Shown here in pieces: positions 21,778-32,992 of a stretch of 54,067 nucleotides of DNA. The number at the start of each line of letters is the position of its first letter. Within the stretch, counting starts at the first letter, position 1. This stretch comes from Diplocarpon mali (taxonomy: Eukaryota; Ascomycota; Leotiomycetes; Helotiales; Drepanopezizaceae), in contig JAENRP010000302.1 in the NCBI GenBank assembly GCA_024741835.1, positions 626 to 54,692 on the forward strand, given 5' to 3'. The notes beneath the pieces were generated by a model, which was given only the letters and a program-made list of their open reading frames with translations, ran no database searches and was not told where the DNA came from. The translations under genes were made by a program, and so were the position numbers.

Positions 21778-22540
21778 TTTTGTTGTTCTTGCTTGGTTTT
21801 GTCTTTGTTTTGTTGTGGGAAGAGCAGGATGGTGAGATAGAGGGAGTCGTGGAAGTACAGGAGTTCGTGTAGATTTGAGTGTATTTGCTCTCAGTGTAGG
21901 AGATGATTGTGGTTTGGTGAGAATGGGTGAAGATGAGGATGATGAGGGAAAGGCAGGTTAGGAGAATTCGACACCGTAAATATACTCTCCCATCCCAGTC
22001 GATCCAGCCACCCCCCTTTAAAAAACAGGCATGCTGAGACGTTTTCTTCTTCGCCGGGCAACCAGCCAGCAACCACCAACCAACCACCATCGTCTTCCCA
22101 GCCTGCGAACTCTGCACAGCCGTCCAATTACCTCGCCCTCCATAGGTGCCCAGTCCAAGCCCCAGCCTTCGCGAAATAATCTATTTTCAGACCATGTGTT
22201 TATTGTAAACAGATAAAAATGGGTGGCTGAAGCGGGTGGCTGGTGGCTGCAGCTGTAAGGGTTAGGTGTTCTAAGCGAGACCCGGGCTTGCTTGAAGCTC
22301 GACAGCGCGAGGTTGGGCTGGCAACGGCGAGATTTGGCCAGCGAGTAAAGTTGAGAACCGCATACCGAGTGGCTGTGTTTGCAGCAGTATTGTTGAGAAC
22401 GAGCCATGAGCTGATATCATGGAATAGCTGAAGTCAATGTCTATGATGATGCATTTCATGTCCGGCAACTTCCATGATCCTAACTCGCAAGTATTTCCAT
22501 ATCAATGAACACTCGTCTGTCACCATCCACAATGGTCCGC
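21778..22540. other. Intergenic region
   Basis: Leader and promoter of the GPI protein on the minus strand, and 3' flank of the LeuRS gene. Short ORFs here show no domain and overlap on both strands. Nothing else recognised. Confidence 0.6.
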
Positions 22541-25500
22541 TCAAATCTCGACATTCTCAAAATTAAACGTCGGAACCCCCGGCACGGCAGACTCGGCATT
22601 CGGTGGCAGCCCCTCGACCACTCTGTCCTCCCCAGCAACCGTTCCCGTCTTCCCGCCCTCGTCGACCTTGACAATCTCCACCACCGACAAGCCTGCCGCT
22701 TTCTTTAGACCCGGGACCATATTAGACAGGATAGCAACCTCGTCAAACGCCAGCTGGCGAGAGAAAACGACGTCAGGCCTCTCGCCGCCCACGAGCCTCC
22801 TCTTGAGCGCCTGTACAAATGGCATCGCTTTTTTCATCTCGGCCTTGCCTTCTTTGGCGATATTGCCATTGAGCTCTTTATCTTTTGCAGAATTGGTCTC
22901 TGGGTTCCACGCCTCGCGAACGATGTCGATGTACTTCTCCTGCCACGCGGGGAATTTGGCGGCAGCGAAGATGGTAAGCTTTTTCGGCTTCTTGAGGTCG
23001 TAGCCAATGTCTTTGCCGCGCGCCTTCTTCTTTTGCTGTGCTGATTCTGCGGATGTGATATTTGAGGATGTGGCACGCACGTATTCACGGGCAGCGGTGA
23101 GAGAGGCAACTGGGGCTGGGACTGAGGGATAAAGAGCGGTTTGAATGGTGCTCGGTTTCTTGAGCAGCTCGAGCCAGATATATTCAGACCAATGCGGTGC
23201 CAGGACCTGGAGGATTAAAGCTTGGAGCTCTATGAATTGGAGCACGAGGTCCTTGTGCATCTTGATTCCGGTGGCAAGACTGGCTTCACGGTAGAAATCC
23301 CGAGCCGTGGTGAAGTCGTAGAACGCAGATTTGAGAGCGAGCTTGTAGTCGCTATTCTCGTAGTGCCGTTTTGCTTCGTGAACCAGACTGTTCATCTCAT
23401 TCTCGAAAAGGGCGTCAAGGAAACCATTCTTAGTTCCAGTTCGAAGCTTGTTTTGGTCCTTGACGTGTTCTTCGCACCACTCGCGCAAGGTAAAGAGACG
23501 TAGGACGGTGTTGTCCGCGACATCCTCCTCGAAGTTGGCATCGGCTACTCCGTCACCAGCATCGGCCAGGGCAATTCTACTAGCATCGGCACCATATTTG
23601 CTAACCAATTCCTCAAGGGTCATGAAATTCCCGGTCGATTTGCTCATCTTTTCTCCATTGAGAAGCAAGTGGCCATTTGCGCGTACACTCTTTGGCCAAT
23701 ACTCGGGTGGAAAGATTGCAATATGGATGTAAAGGAAGAAAGTGAGATGATTAGGGATGAGATCCTTGCCTGATACTCGCATGTCCAATGGGTACCAATA
23801 TTCAAATTCCCTGCGCATCGACTCGAGGACGTCCTTGGAAATATTGCTACTCTTAAGCTTTTCGTCGCTAGCATCTCGACGTGCAAATACGTAGTCAAAT
23901 ACCTCATCGGTCATCTGTTCTGGCTTGATATCACCTAGCCCGGGTGTCTTTCCAAAGATATCTGCATGGAGGTAATGGGCAATGGTGTAGTAAGCCATGT
24001 AGATGGTACTGTCACTCAAACTCTCAACCAAAAATTGAGGATCCCAAGGAAGTTTCGAGCCAAGACCGTAAGTTCGAGCGCAAGCCCACTGGTTGAGCCA
24101 GTTCAGAACACCCTCGAAACCGTTCTTAGTCTCCAGGGCATATGTGTTTAAGCCTTTGCTGTCCTTGTTATCCACATAATCCAAGGCGGTCTTTCTCCAA
24201 GACTTCTCTCCGTAATCGATATACCATTGGTCCATTAGGGCAACGCAGCATTCATCTCCGGAGCGACTAACGACCTTCTTCTCTGGCTCGGAATAGGCAA
24301 ATCCGTCGCCAGCATCCAACAGCAGTCTCCTGACCTTTGGCTTGGCAACTTCAACCTTATCACCCGAGAAGTCACCATAGCACATAGTACCCTGGTAGAA
24401 ACCCTCCTTGTATGCAAGTTCTTTGGCCTCTTCAAGTTGCTTGGTGTCCTTCGGCGACGATATTTTGAGCTTCTCGACCAAGAACTTGGCGGTAAGATTT
24501 CCGTATGATGGAGTCTGAATAAGAGGAAGTATTTCCAAATCCACCCATTCCTTCTTGATCTTGTAATAGTCGGCTTTCTTCGAGAGATCCATCACGGTAG
24601 CATAATCGTCCGGACTATCGGACGGCACGCAGGTGACGACTCCAGTACCCTTGGTAGGAAGAACTGACTCCATAGGAAGGATCCGAACGTCCTTGTGAAT
24701 GGAGAGCGGCGCACTGACAAGAGTGCCAACAAAAGACGATCCAACAACATCTGCGACTTTCTCTACCACGCCGTTTTGGAGGAAAACTCCTTGGTATGAC
24801 ATATTCCTAGCAGCCCGGTCCGTGACAATGAAAAAGTCGGTTTTTGACGCCTTGAAAACACCATATGTGATCTTGGGCCCGACAAAACAGCAGGTCTGGC
24901 CGTACATAGTCTCCGCTCTGAGAGTCGCAGGCACGAAAAAGACATTTGCGCCTTCAGGAAGCTTGCCTCTCAGCGCTACTTCTGCATCCGGTGCCCACTC
25001 TTTGACTTTCAACTTTATAGCTGTGTATTCCTGTGGTCCGACTCCCTCACCCTCACTCCGGTCGTGGTCCATACATGGCTGTCCATCCTTAGGCGAGTAA
25101 ATCGTGTATCTCTTTCCGAATTTGATCTTCTCCAATTCCTTCAAGCGGTTCATCTGCCACCGAACAAACGCGTCATAGTAGGGATTCGCATCTGTCGTAA
25201 CGAATGATCGTCTCCAATCGATTCTAGCCCCAAAGTTCGTAAGATCTCGTCTGCACAACGGAGGGAAGAAGTCCAACCAGTGATTTGTGTCGGCAAACAA
25301 GTGGATTTCCTCTATTGGAATACCTAAAGCTCGCATAATTTGGAATTGGTACTTCATCTTGACTACCTTCGAGGCAGCCTTTCCCTTCTTCGCGGTGAAC
25401 TTGGTGACATCCTCGCGAAGCGCACTCGGGGCAGGCGTCTGCGACGCAGTCGCCTTGTCTTCCGCTACTTCCTCCTCCGTGTATCGCTCAAATTTTTTCC

Positions 25501-25999
25501 CGAACATCTTGACCTCATTGATGAGCTTGTCGGCACACGCCTTGATCGGCATACCCGTGCAATGGAAGCCCAGGGGGAACAGAGCCCGCTTTCCCTGCAT
25601 ACGCGCAAAACCGGCCGTGAACTCGATTTTACTGACAGTAAAGCTGTGGCCTGCGTGCAGAGTGCCGTTCATATATGGGTATGCCATTGTGCCGAAGAAC
25701 TTGGGATATTGTTCGCGAACTTCTGCAGCGGATATCGAGTGGAGGGGTATTTCGGTCGTGGTGGGAGCGTTGAATTGAAAGATGCCATCTTCTTCCCATT
25801 TCTTCTGGTATTTCTTCTCGATCGCAATAAGGCTGTCTCTCTTTTCGGTCTATGGCAAGTCTCCGCGTCAGCCTTTTCCAGATACAAATATGTTGGTCCC
25901 TTCACCAAATGGCGGGGTACCTACGCCTTTCAATTCTTTTGTCTTGGAAATTGTAGCCGTTTCGAGGGCTTTCGCCGTGCTTTCAATGGTTGCCGCCAT
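22541..25999 (-). CDS. Cytosolic leucyl-tRNA synthetase (1127 aa)
   Basis: Class I synthetase that charges tRNA-Leu with leucine in the cytosol (the Cdc60 family); in eukaryotes it also has leucine-sensing roles in TOR signalling. Exon 25999-25925 encodes 25 residues; intron 25850-25924 (GTAGGT...TAG); exon 25849-22541 encodes the rest. The junction restores KELKG|TEKRDSLIAIEKKYQKKW, the standard eukaryotic N-terminus. The HIGH-type motif is HAGH at 90-93 in PYMNGTLHAGH, KMSKS is at 759-763, and a long CP1 editing domain lies between (TGVVTCVPSDSPDD is its threonine-rich/editing-pocket segment). The C-terminal eukaryote-type extension is present. Length matches fungal cytosolic LeuRS; there is no mitochondrial presequence, so the mitochondrial enzyme must be another gene. 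Divergent from the small membrane-protein gene. Confidence 0.97.
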
Positions 26000-26223
26000 G
26001 GTTTCGATTAGATTGTATCGCGAGCTTTCCACGGGGCAAGCGTAGACTCTTGGAGGTCGGCTTTGGATCACTGATTCATACCCAACTGACTCGTCCCGCT
26101 TCAAACATCAATTTGTACTTGGTGGGGTGCTGACGTAATCCGAATATGCTGGTCGGAGCTTGACTTCTAGCTCCAGAAACAACACTAGTCTCAGGCCACT
26201 GGCTCTACTTTCAGACACAAAAT
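26000..26223. promoter_or_regulatory. Shared divergent promoter, LeuRS / small membrane protein
   Basis: Only 224 bp separate the two start codons, so both core promoters and leaders must fit here. No clear TATA box was seen. Co-regulation is inferred from geometry only. Confidence 0.55.
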
Positions 26224-26722
26224 ATGTTTTCCACAGTGATACGTCGGGCAGCTCAGCCCAAGATTCAATTTGATATTCACGCAAATCCCTACAAAGCAAC
26301 GCGATTATGGCCACCTGATTTCAGCAAGATAGACCGGAAGCACCAGTTCCGGCTAGAGAGGAAATACAAGAGGAGAGCGAAGTTGAAGTGGGCAAGACCA
26401 GGATGGACCAAGGCTGTGAAGATTGCGCAGATGAGTTCGATTTTATGTGAGTAGAGTAGACGCGGTTTGGACGAAGTCGTTGCTGATGGCATACAGTCAT
26501 TGCAGTCTATGGAGTATTGTTCTTGGATTGGAATGAGCATCGTGACTCGGAGCATAAGCCTTTTGAGGGGGTTAGTCGACGCCAATCAAAAATGGGATAC
26601 TTGCTGATGTTGAGCAGATTCGGTCCTGGTTTTTTGGCTTGACGGGTTCGATATGGACGAAGGATCAAGTGAGGAAGAAACCAGATCCGGGTACAGCGTC
26701 ATCTACGGATCCTCGTCGATAA
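26224..26722 (+). CDS. Small mitochondrial-type membrane protein (133 aa), function unknown
   Basis: Exons 26224-26446, 26497-26570, 26618-26722; introns 26447-26496 (GTGAGT...CAG) and 26571-26617 (GTTAGT...CAG) keep frame. The first residues MFSTVIRRAAQP are basic without acids, like a mitochondrial presequence. A strongly basic segment (RLERKYKRRAKLKWARPGWTK, shortened here to its core RKYKRRAKLK) precedes one membrane span at about 72-87 (ILFIAVYGVLFLDW), followed by a short acidic loop and a Trp-rich tail (RSWFFGLTGSIW). I recall similar short proteins in other Pezizomycotina, all uncharacterised; a single-pass inner-membrane protein is an inference. The intron-containing structure explains why only the first exon shows as an open frame. 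Confidence 0.8.
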
Positions 26723-27343
26723 TACCAGCCAAGGAATATCAGTGCCATATCAGCGTAACCCGGATCTACATGCGTGGGAGAGCCAATGGTCGTCATGCTG
26801 CTCGCATCAGCCCATAAAGACTATACTCGCATTTTATTGAGGAGGGAAGCTTCGCGCATGCCTTCAAAGTTTCTTATCTGTAGCATACGATAGAGCTCAG
26901 TGGGACTTTGCTGGAGTGGTCGATTTCGACGTAGGAATACGGCTCGGGTCAGATAGGGGGAAGGGGGCAAAGAAGCCGAGGACATCTCCGCATCGAAACG
27001 AAGCAGACTCTAGCAGATGAGAGGTTCGTGTCTGCGAACATGCGAGACATTGTCATTACCTATCTCATTACAAGTCTTAGTTCTTCTTTGGCTTGACATC
27101 AGAGCTGCTTGACCCCTGTGTCTAGTATTCCTCTCCCTTCTGGAGGATGTCTCAATGCCCGTCTCCACTAATTATTGCTTTGCGAAGCTCTTCGACTTCC
27201 TCCCAATTTCAGCACTCTGATTTGGGCAGTCAGTTTCTAGCAATAGTCTCCGCTCTTTTCTCCCTGCTCTCCATTCTCTCCGCAAATCTCCATGAGCCAA
27301 AGGCTTTTTTTTTCATGGTAACCATAATCCAATGCCCGGTCAT
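26723..27343. other. Intergenic region between convergent genes
   Basis: 3' flanks of the small membrane protein and the AP-3 sigma gene. A partial A-box-like sequence near 26895 has no matching B box. No gene seen. Confidence 0.6.
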
Positions 27344-27964
27344 TCACCTTCCCGCCCATCCAAACCCACTCCCACCCAGTCCCATCCCCCCTCTGCCTTC
27401 GTTAACAGGCCTCTTCGCCACTCTCCCCTGCAACTTAACCCCTTCCACCACCCTCTCAAGCTGCGTTTCCACCACCACACCACCCACCACCATCTCACTC
27501 AGCGCCGCATGCAGTGTCTCGAAATTGAAGATCAAATCTAGCTCACACACATTTTCGAACAGGCGATCCAGCGCCTCGACATACACCTGTATCAGATCGA
27601 TGAGCGCCAGCGGACTTTCGGTAGAGGTCGAGATTATAATAAAGTACAGCGTGGCGTAGTGCCGGTAGGTAACTAGTGAGGGCACGTCGTTGTGAGGAGT
27701 TGAGGAGTGCGATGGTGTGTGCGAGGTGCCGGAGGAGGCGAGGAGCGGTGGGAGGGGTAAGAAATTACAGGATCCTGCTGGGCGGTGAGAGACCAGAGTG
27801 AAGATCTCAGATATGAGGCGTTGTTGAACGGAGGTTTCCTGGAGGTGTTCAGTTTGTTTGCATGTCAGGTAGAGGGGGGCAAGTAGGGGAGGTACTAGTT
27901 GTGTGTAGAATTTCGTGAGGCGAGGCTGCCCTGCATTGTTGAAGACTAGCACGGCGTTGATCAT
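27344..27964 (-). CDS. AP-3 complex sigma subunit (187 aa)
   Basis: Small subunit of the AP-3 adaptor, which sorts cargo from Golgi/endosomes directly to the vacuole. The protein starts MINAVLVFNNAGQPRLTKFY, the classical sigma-adaptin N-terminus, and has LFENVCELDLIFNFETLH and the AP-3-type EMVVGG near the C-terminus. A 57-bp intron (27839-27895, GTACCT...CAG, CTGAC inside) should be removed: it splits KFYTQL from ETSVQQRLISEIF, where homologues are continuous, yet it has no stop and is a multiple of three. A 25-residue loop between PLPPLLASSG and VTYRHYATL is Ser/Thr-rich, as in fungal orthologues. The frame is open upstream to 28111, but the family start is the Met at 27964. The Gly-rich tail (MGLGGSGFGWAG) is an extension. 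Confidence 0.93.
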   Translation of the reverse strand: MINAVLVFNNAGQPRLTKFYTQLVPPLLAPLYLTCKQTEHLQETSVQQRLISEIFTLVSHRPAGSCNFLPLPPLLASSGTSHTPSHSSTPHNDVPSLVTYRHYATLYFIIISTSTESPLALIDLIQVYVEALDRLFENVCELDLIFNFETLHAALSEMVVGGVVVETQLERVVEGVKLQGRVAKRPVNEGRGGMGLGGSGFGWAGR

Positions 27965-28268
27965 CTGAACGGTGGATTTCTGTTCCTGAACCTTTCGAAA
28001 CCGTTGCAAGAGGAGATGATCAGAGGCGTGGTGTTGTTGACAAAGTGCTTGGTGGTGGTAGCGAGATGAGGCTGTCGCTATTGGACGGAGAAAGGCTGAC
28101 AGACCAAGCAAGCGAAAACGCGGGGTAAGCTCAACCTTTACTTACCCTGAGCTTGGCGACGCATCCCGTCTCTCTTCATCAACAACCATAACCGAAGCTC
28201 GGCGAACCGACTTCATCTTCTATCTGTTTTTCCACAACCTAGCTCGGCTTCACCTCCGCTCATTATAC
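27965..28268. promoter_or_regulatory. Divergent promoter, AP-3 sigma / frataxin
   Basis: 304 bp between divergent start codons. The plus-strand half just before the frataxin ATG is pyrimidine-rich (CT-rich leader), common for fungal housekeeping genes. No specific operator recognised. Confidence 0.5.
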
Positions 28269-28993
28269 ATGCCCTCCGCAACAATGCCACGCCTAAATAA
28301 TGCCCGGAAGATTTCCATTTCCCTGCGTCCCGCCGGCACCATCTCAACAGCTATCCGACCCCTTCACACCTTCCGAGCTGCGCCATCTCTCTTCCCCCAA
28401 CCTACCCGACCCATCACGAGCCCGATTTTCTCTCGTCTTGGTCCGTCGCGGTCCTTCTTAGCAAGCAGGTCTTCCCTGAAAGGCCTGTCCCCGGATTCCG
28501 CCGACCCAGCCCCAAAAGAAGCTGAGAGAGAATCCTACAACACCGCATCGGCACCGGCAGATATATCGGTCGAGGAGTTCCACGAGCTGGCAGATACATA
28601 TCTGGATGTGTTGATAGAGAGGCTGGAGGCACTACAGGAGGATAGAGAAGAGGTTGATGTGGAGTACAGCGTTTGTTATCCTCTCCCAACATTTTCCAAT
28701 ACTCGTTCAGCTCTAATTTTTTACTAAATTGATATGTACGTCTACAGGCCGGCGTCCTCACTCTCGGCTTCCCCCCTAACGGCACCTACGTGATCAACAA
28801 ACAGCCCCCCAACAAGCAAATATGGCTCTCCTCGCCTCTTACCGGCCCAAAGCGTTACGACTACGTGATGCTGAGCGAAGGCCAGGACGCGAAGGAGGGT
28901 ACGGGTCGCGGCGAGTGGGTCTATCTGAGGGATGGGACTACGTTGACTGAGGTACTAGAAGATGAGGTTGGAATCGTTGTGAATGACTCTTAG
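28269..28993 (+). CDS. Frataxin, mitochondrial (215 aa precursor)
   Basis: Mitochondrial iron-binding protein that stimulates cysteine desulfurase in Fe-S cluster assembly (Yfh1 family). Exon 28269-28670 (134 residues), intron 28671-28747 (GTTTGT...CAG), exon 28748-28993 (81 residues), phase 0. Residues 1 to about 75 are Arg/Ser/Pro-rich without acids: a targeting presequence. The mature protein begins near [19 protein letters not shown], with the acidic helix-1 ridge ([23 protein letters not shown]), then the beta sheet with [19 protein letters not shown] and GPKRYDYV, all diagnostic. A second in-frame ATG lies five codons in. Divergently placed to AP-3 sigma. Confidence 0.97.
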
Positions 28994-30397
28994 GTGAAAG
29001 GGCTACGAGGATGCGGAGGAGAGAAAGGGAGGATGAGAAGTAGAAATTTGTAGGACTAGAAAAAGCAAGCACGGGTGCGCATTGACGTCGCTGGCGTTGG
29101 AATTTTGGTCAATCGCTACCACAGTTTATCGAGCCCTCAGCTTTCAGGAACGGCTTGCTCTGCATATAGAGCAAGCTGGCTGAGCTGGTGCCGGAAAAAC
29201 GTAATTCCATCGTTACACACTGAGAACATTAAACTGCATTTCCGACCTAGGTTGGTAAGTCCATCGCTCCACTCGCTTAGTTCCAAGTGAGGACTCGACC
29301 GGAACCCAAGTAAACAAACTTCCACATTCGGAAGCCGGTCATCATCGAGATCACATCAGGATAGCCAAGTCGCCGAGATGCTGCGGCTACAGCCCGTCCT
29401 ACTCTGCATGCAATTCACACCTCCTCCAGCGTGACACTGCACAACCGCTTCCGGCGCTCGAGCCTGGCGCGGACATACCGGCCTTCGCATAGAAGAAGAA
29501 GAGGGAGGCCAAGGCAAGATCGTGCCCGACACCCGTTCCGGGCGGAGACTTCTTCAGAGGAAGCGAGGGTGTGCGGGAGCTGGAGGAGGGTCTCGTGGTG
29601 ACGGCAGTCTCTTGGCCGGTGTGTTGGCATCAGCAGGGCTGAATGTCGTGCTCCTGTCCAGATTCTCGCCGGGGCCCGCGGGCAAAGTGGAGTCTTGCAA
29701 GATCCTTTGCGTAGATGTTTTAGGATTTGCATTGCTTTGTAATCGTCGGATTCTCCTGGGTATCGATACCATCTAGATTTTCATATTATAGACTATGAAT
29801 TACCTGGCTTGTTCAACCTCTAGGCCGGGTCACTGGAAACTCCTGAAAGAGGGTTCAGCTGACAGATAACCGGAAACTCTCGAAACTCAAAGAGTTGCAA
29901 TACAGTCGGAGATCATGCGATCACAGGGAGGTGCAAAAGTTTTCCAGAAATGGCTGATGAGCAAGTTTAAATCATGTGAGTTCTAGATAGTGTCAGGGAT
30001 CCGACTCATACCGCCATCGAGTTAGAACTCTTTGCCACCGTCATATAGATCGTGATCGTCTTTATTCATCCGAGAGGGCATGGCCATAGGGCGATGCTCC
30101 TTTGCCCAGTCAGAAATCAAGGCCTTGACGCGCGAAGCGCAGTCTCACCCACCAGCGGCATCTGCGCTGCTGTAACACGTTGCTTGGCCAAGATTTCTCA
30201 GGTCATTATCTCAACGCTCTCAGTCGACAGAATGTTAGCCCTTGCATTCCACCGACCGTTTTGACGAGCGCGGGCACGCATATTCTTGACCTTTCCATTC
30301 GCTTCCAACCACGACCAGTGCAATTAGTGGTACGTCAACTTGAAGCCCTCTGTGTGCTGGAGCCCTCCATGTGTGTTTCCAAATGATCGGTATTAGT
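28994..30397. other. Intergenic region between convergent genes (1.4 kb)
   Basis: 3' flanks of frataxin and DPH3. Several 60-105 codon ORFs on both strands overlap each other and show no domain. No RNA gene or repeat recognised. Confidence 0.6.
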
Positions 30398-30748
30398 TCA
30401 GGCCGCGACTGAGACCTGCGCGTTCTCATTTGTCATGTTCGGCCTTTCGTCTTCGGGCTTTGGTAGATCATCCTGTCGCAACCCAAACCCGTCAGCCTTC
30501 TGATCTCTAGTACCCGAAATAGCTGCACAATCCCACAAAGCACGATGCCAGAGAGCACCCACCACCTCAAATATAACCCTGATCATCAGGCTACAGCTCG
30601 GACATACCGCAATGTCCTCGCTGTCTCGTAAGTCCGCGATACCGATTTCGAAGCGGTCGCCACAAGGGCACGGGTAGTGGTAGATCTCCAGGACGGGATC
30701 ATACGTCATGTCCTCAATCTCAATCTCGTCGTATATATTCTCGGCCAT
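30398..30748 (-). CDS. DPH3: Diphthamide biosynthesis protein 3 (86 aa)
   Basis: Small CSL-type zinc protein (Dph3/Kti11) that passes electrons to the Dph1-Dph2 radical enzyme in diphthamide synthesis on eEF2 and supports Elongator tRNA modification. [19 protein letters not shown] leads into the zinc ligands C27, C29 (CPCGD), C49 and C52 (CPSC), then [11 protein letters not shown] 90-bp intron (30473-30562, GTGGGT...CAG, branch GCTGAC) should be removed: it separates IFEV from DDLPKPEDE, which are adjacent in orthologues. It is stop-free and in frame, so unspliced it would look like a 30-residue insertion. The frame is open six codons upstream of the chosen Met, which matches the family start. 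Confidence 0.96.
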   Translation of the reverse strand: MAENIYDEIEIEDMTYDPVLEIYHYPCPCGDRFEIGIADLRDSEDIAVCPSCSLMIRVIFEVVGALWHRALWDCAAISGTRDQKADGFGLRQDDLPKPEDERPNMTNENAQVSVAA

Positions 30749-31915
30749 TGTGCGCATTAAGCGCACACGTTTGGCAGGGCTATTGTGGTTGTGTGCAGGA
30801 GTTATTGGGAGGAGAATGTGGGCAGGGAGGGGTCAAAAAATTATGACATGGTCAGACTCGCCTAGTGGCTTAGTCAGCGCCGCCCGCCTCCCCCTCTTCA
30901 GAATAACCTCCTTGTCTCTGCTGCTCGTTTTGGGCGCCAGCACGAAGATTACCGGGCGCCATGGCTAGATGTGAGCCCAAAGTATGGAAGACTCCCTTGT
31001 CCCCTGGACAGCTGGCCTCAATTCTACTCGTCAAGTCTTTTCCGTTGTCAGGTGTGCTTGAGTTTCGGTCAAGATGACTACGACTTGCTGTGACAGATCG
31101 GCTGTCTCCCACGGAGTTACATCGCTCAGATTAAGATGCACGGGGAAATGCTTCAGCCGGCGCCCCTAGCCGATAGAGTCATCCAATGCAGTCCAAAGCT
31201 CTAGACCAGACCATGTTCTATTGTCCAGACTCGAGTGTCTCTATTCTACCTATCTAGCCTCTTCAACATATGTCTAGTATACTCACTCCAGTATTACTCA
31301 AGTCTACCCTAGCCAATGCTTGATTGTGATCAGGTGAATGATCTCGCTTCTAAGGCTGCTCGTCGCGTCAGAAAGAGAGCTTCGAATCCGCGAAACAACA
31401 AGCCCAGTCGGGTCCCTCGCAAGCGTTTCCTCCCTGCGCCGCCACAGATCCATAGATACTAAAGTCGTAGAAATCAAGAGGATCACGTGTCACCAGTGTG
31501 GAGAAGAGCAGCCCAGCCGTCATCGCCGTGTGAATTCCGGCTGGTATCACGACGGATACGAACACGCTGTCTGCATTCCCTCACCACGCGACAGACGCGG
31601 CATCATGAGCGCGAACTCAACAACATGTCCCAGCGCCTCTCGCCCGGCCCGCGCGGATCGATTTCTCCCCGACCCCGCGTGTCCGCACGCACGAGTCGAA
31701 ATCCTCATCTCGCGGGCTGGCATCGTCCGCCGCGGAGCCCTCGAGTCGCCGGCGTCGGGCGACGAGCCGCCAGGGCCGGCCGCGAGGACGTGCTTGTGCT
31801 TCTCCGGGTCTGCGGACTGGTCGCCAGTAGTCTACGGCGATATGAATCGGTGATGCCAGCTTCTCGCGGCATCTCCTCGTGAGATCCTGGCATTACCTGG
31901 AATACGGGAGCGTTT

Positions 31916-31975
31916 TCTCTCTCTCTCTCTCTCGCTCTCACTCTCGCTCTCACTCTCGCTCTCACTCTCTCTTCT
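31916..31975. repeat. (CT)n and (CTCGCTCTCACT)n pyrimidine repeat
   Basis: A CT run passes into three copies of a 12-bp unit CTCGCTCTCACT and then back to CT. All pyrimidine on the plus strand. On the minus strand it reads as Ser/Glu or Arg/Glu repeats in shadow frames. Confidence 0.9.
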
Positions 31976-32812
31976 ACAGCTACCCCCTCTCCCGTGGTCA
32001 CCTCGCTTCCCTCGAGAGAACGCCACAGACTGGAAGCCCCTATCTCGACGGGATACTTGTTTACGCATTCCTCGAGGGGTGCGTGTCCGCCGCTGCGTAC
32101 GGAGGCGGATGGTTCTGCACATGTGTAGGGTACACTTGCGGGAGTCGGACGCTTGGAAAGTCTGGGGTGGCTGGGTTGTATTGATCCCGGGAGACGGAAT
32201 GCTGGCAGGAAGGGAAGTGTGAATCTCAGCTGCACGGCTCAACTTCACAGGCTCAACCGCACCAGGTGCGAGAGGCCACACGCCTTGTTGGCTTTGGGCT
32301 CAGCGACGGGCATGGCACACCTGATTCATTGTATATACGCCCTCCAGTATGTCTGTGCTCTCTGCACTCTACGCATGTATGTACTTGGTATTCATCTCCA
32401 TCTCCGTTGCGTTTTCATCTCCGCTCCCCATCCTCTTTCTTCTTCGATGATTCCCACCCTCGGATATCTTACAGATTACACGTCTCCCGGTCGCCAAATG
32501 AGGAAAAAGAGAAAAGGAGAGACAGACCAAGCGTCAGACAATAGCCAGAGAATCAAGGACAGCCCGGGTATCCGTAATCGCTTCGCCAAACCCCCAGAAT
32601 GACAAAGTCCATCCCACGATGCACTCAGCCGAAATGCCAACCGCCTGGCGGAAAAATGCAGGCTCGCGTTGCAATGACGGAAACGCTGAGAGGAAAACAG
32701 AAAGCTGGGGGGACAACACAATGCAGAAGATCCAGCTACCAGCTACCGGCTCCAACGCTAGAAAGAAAAACCCGCAGACAGTACATTACTCAAGAGTGCA
32801 TCGAACAAGGGG

Positions 32813-32835
32813 AAAAAAAAAAAAAAAAAAAAAAA
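32813..32835. repeat. A23 homopolymer
   Basis: Uninterrupted run of 23 A after GGGG, about 160 bp beyond the stop codon of the DOCK gene (which is on the minus strand, so the run is T in its 3' flank). No target-site duplication seen. Confidence 0.9.
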
Positions 32836-32992
32836 GTACAGCTGTACACATGTCGTATCCAGATCCCCTGGCATCTCTTCCTTATGCCTCGCACCATACC
32901 AAGTCCGACCCACATACCAAGGCAAGTTACACGCAAATCATCAAAGCCCTCAGAAGGCCTCCCACGAACAGGACCGGGCCCCAGGCCCGAGA

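Larger units (their letters stand above)
30749..32992. other. Intergenic region (2.2 kb)
   Basis: 5' flank of DPH3 and 3' flank of the DOCK gene. GC-rich around 31.6-31.8 kb, which leaves long meaningless frames open on both strands. Contains a CT/CTCGCTCTCACT repeat and a 23-A run. No gene recognised. Confidence 0.6.

Noticed and set aside
26880..26960. tRNA-like A box (GAGCTCAGTGGG)
   Set aside because: No B box at the right distance and no cloverleaf could be drawn.
27965..28111. N-terminal extension of the AP-3 sigma frame to 28111
   Set aside because: Sigma-adaptins begin at the MINAVLVF Met; the extension is His/Gln-rich leader sequence.
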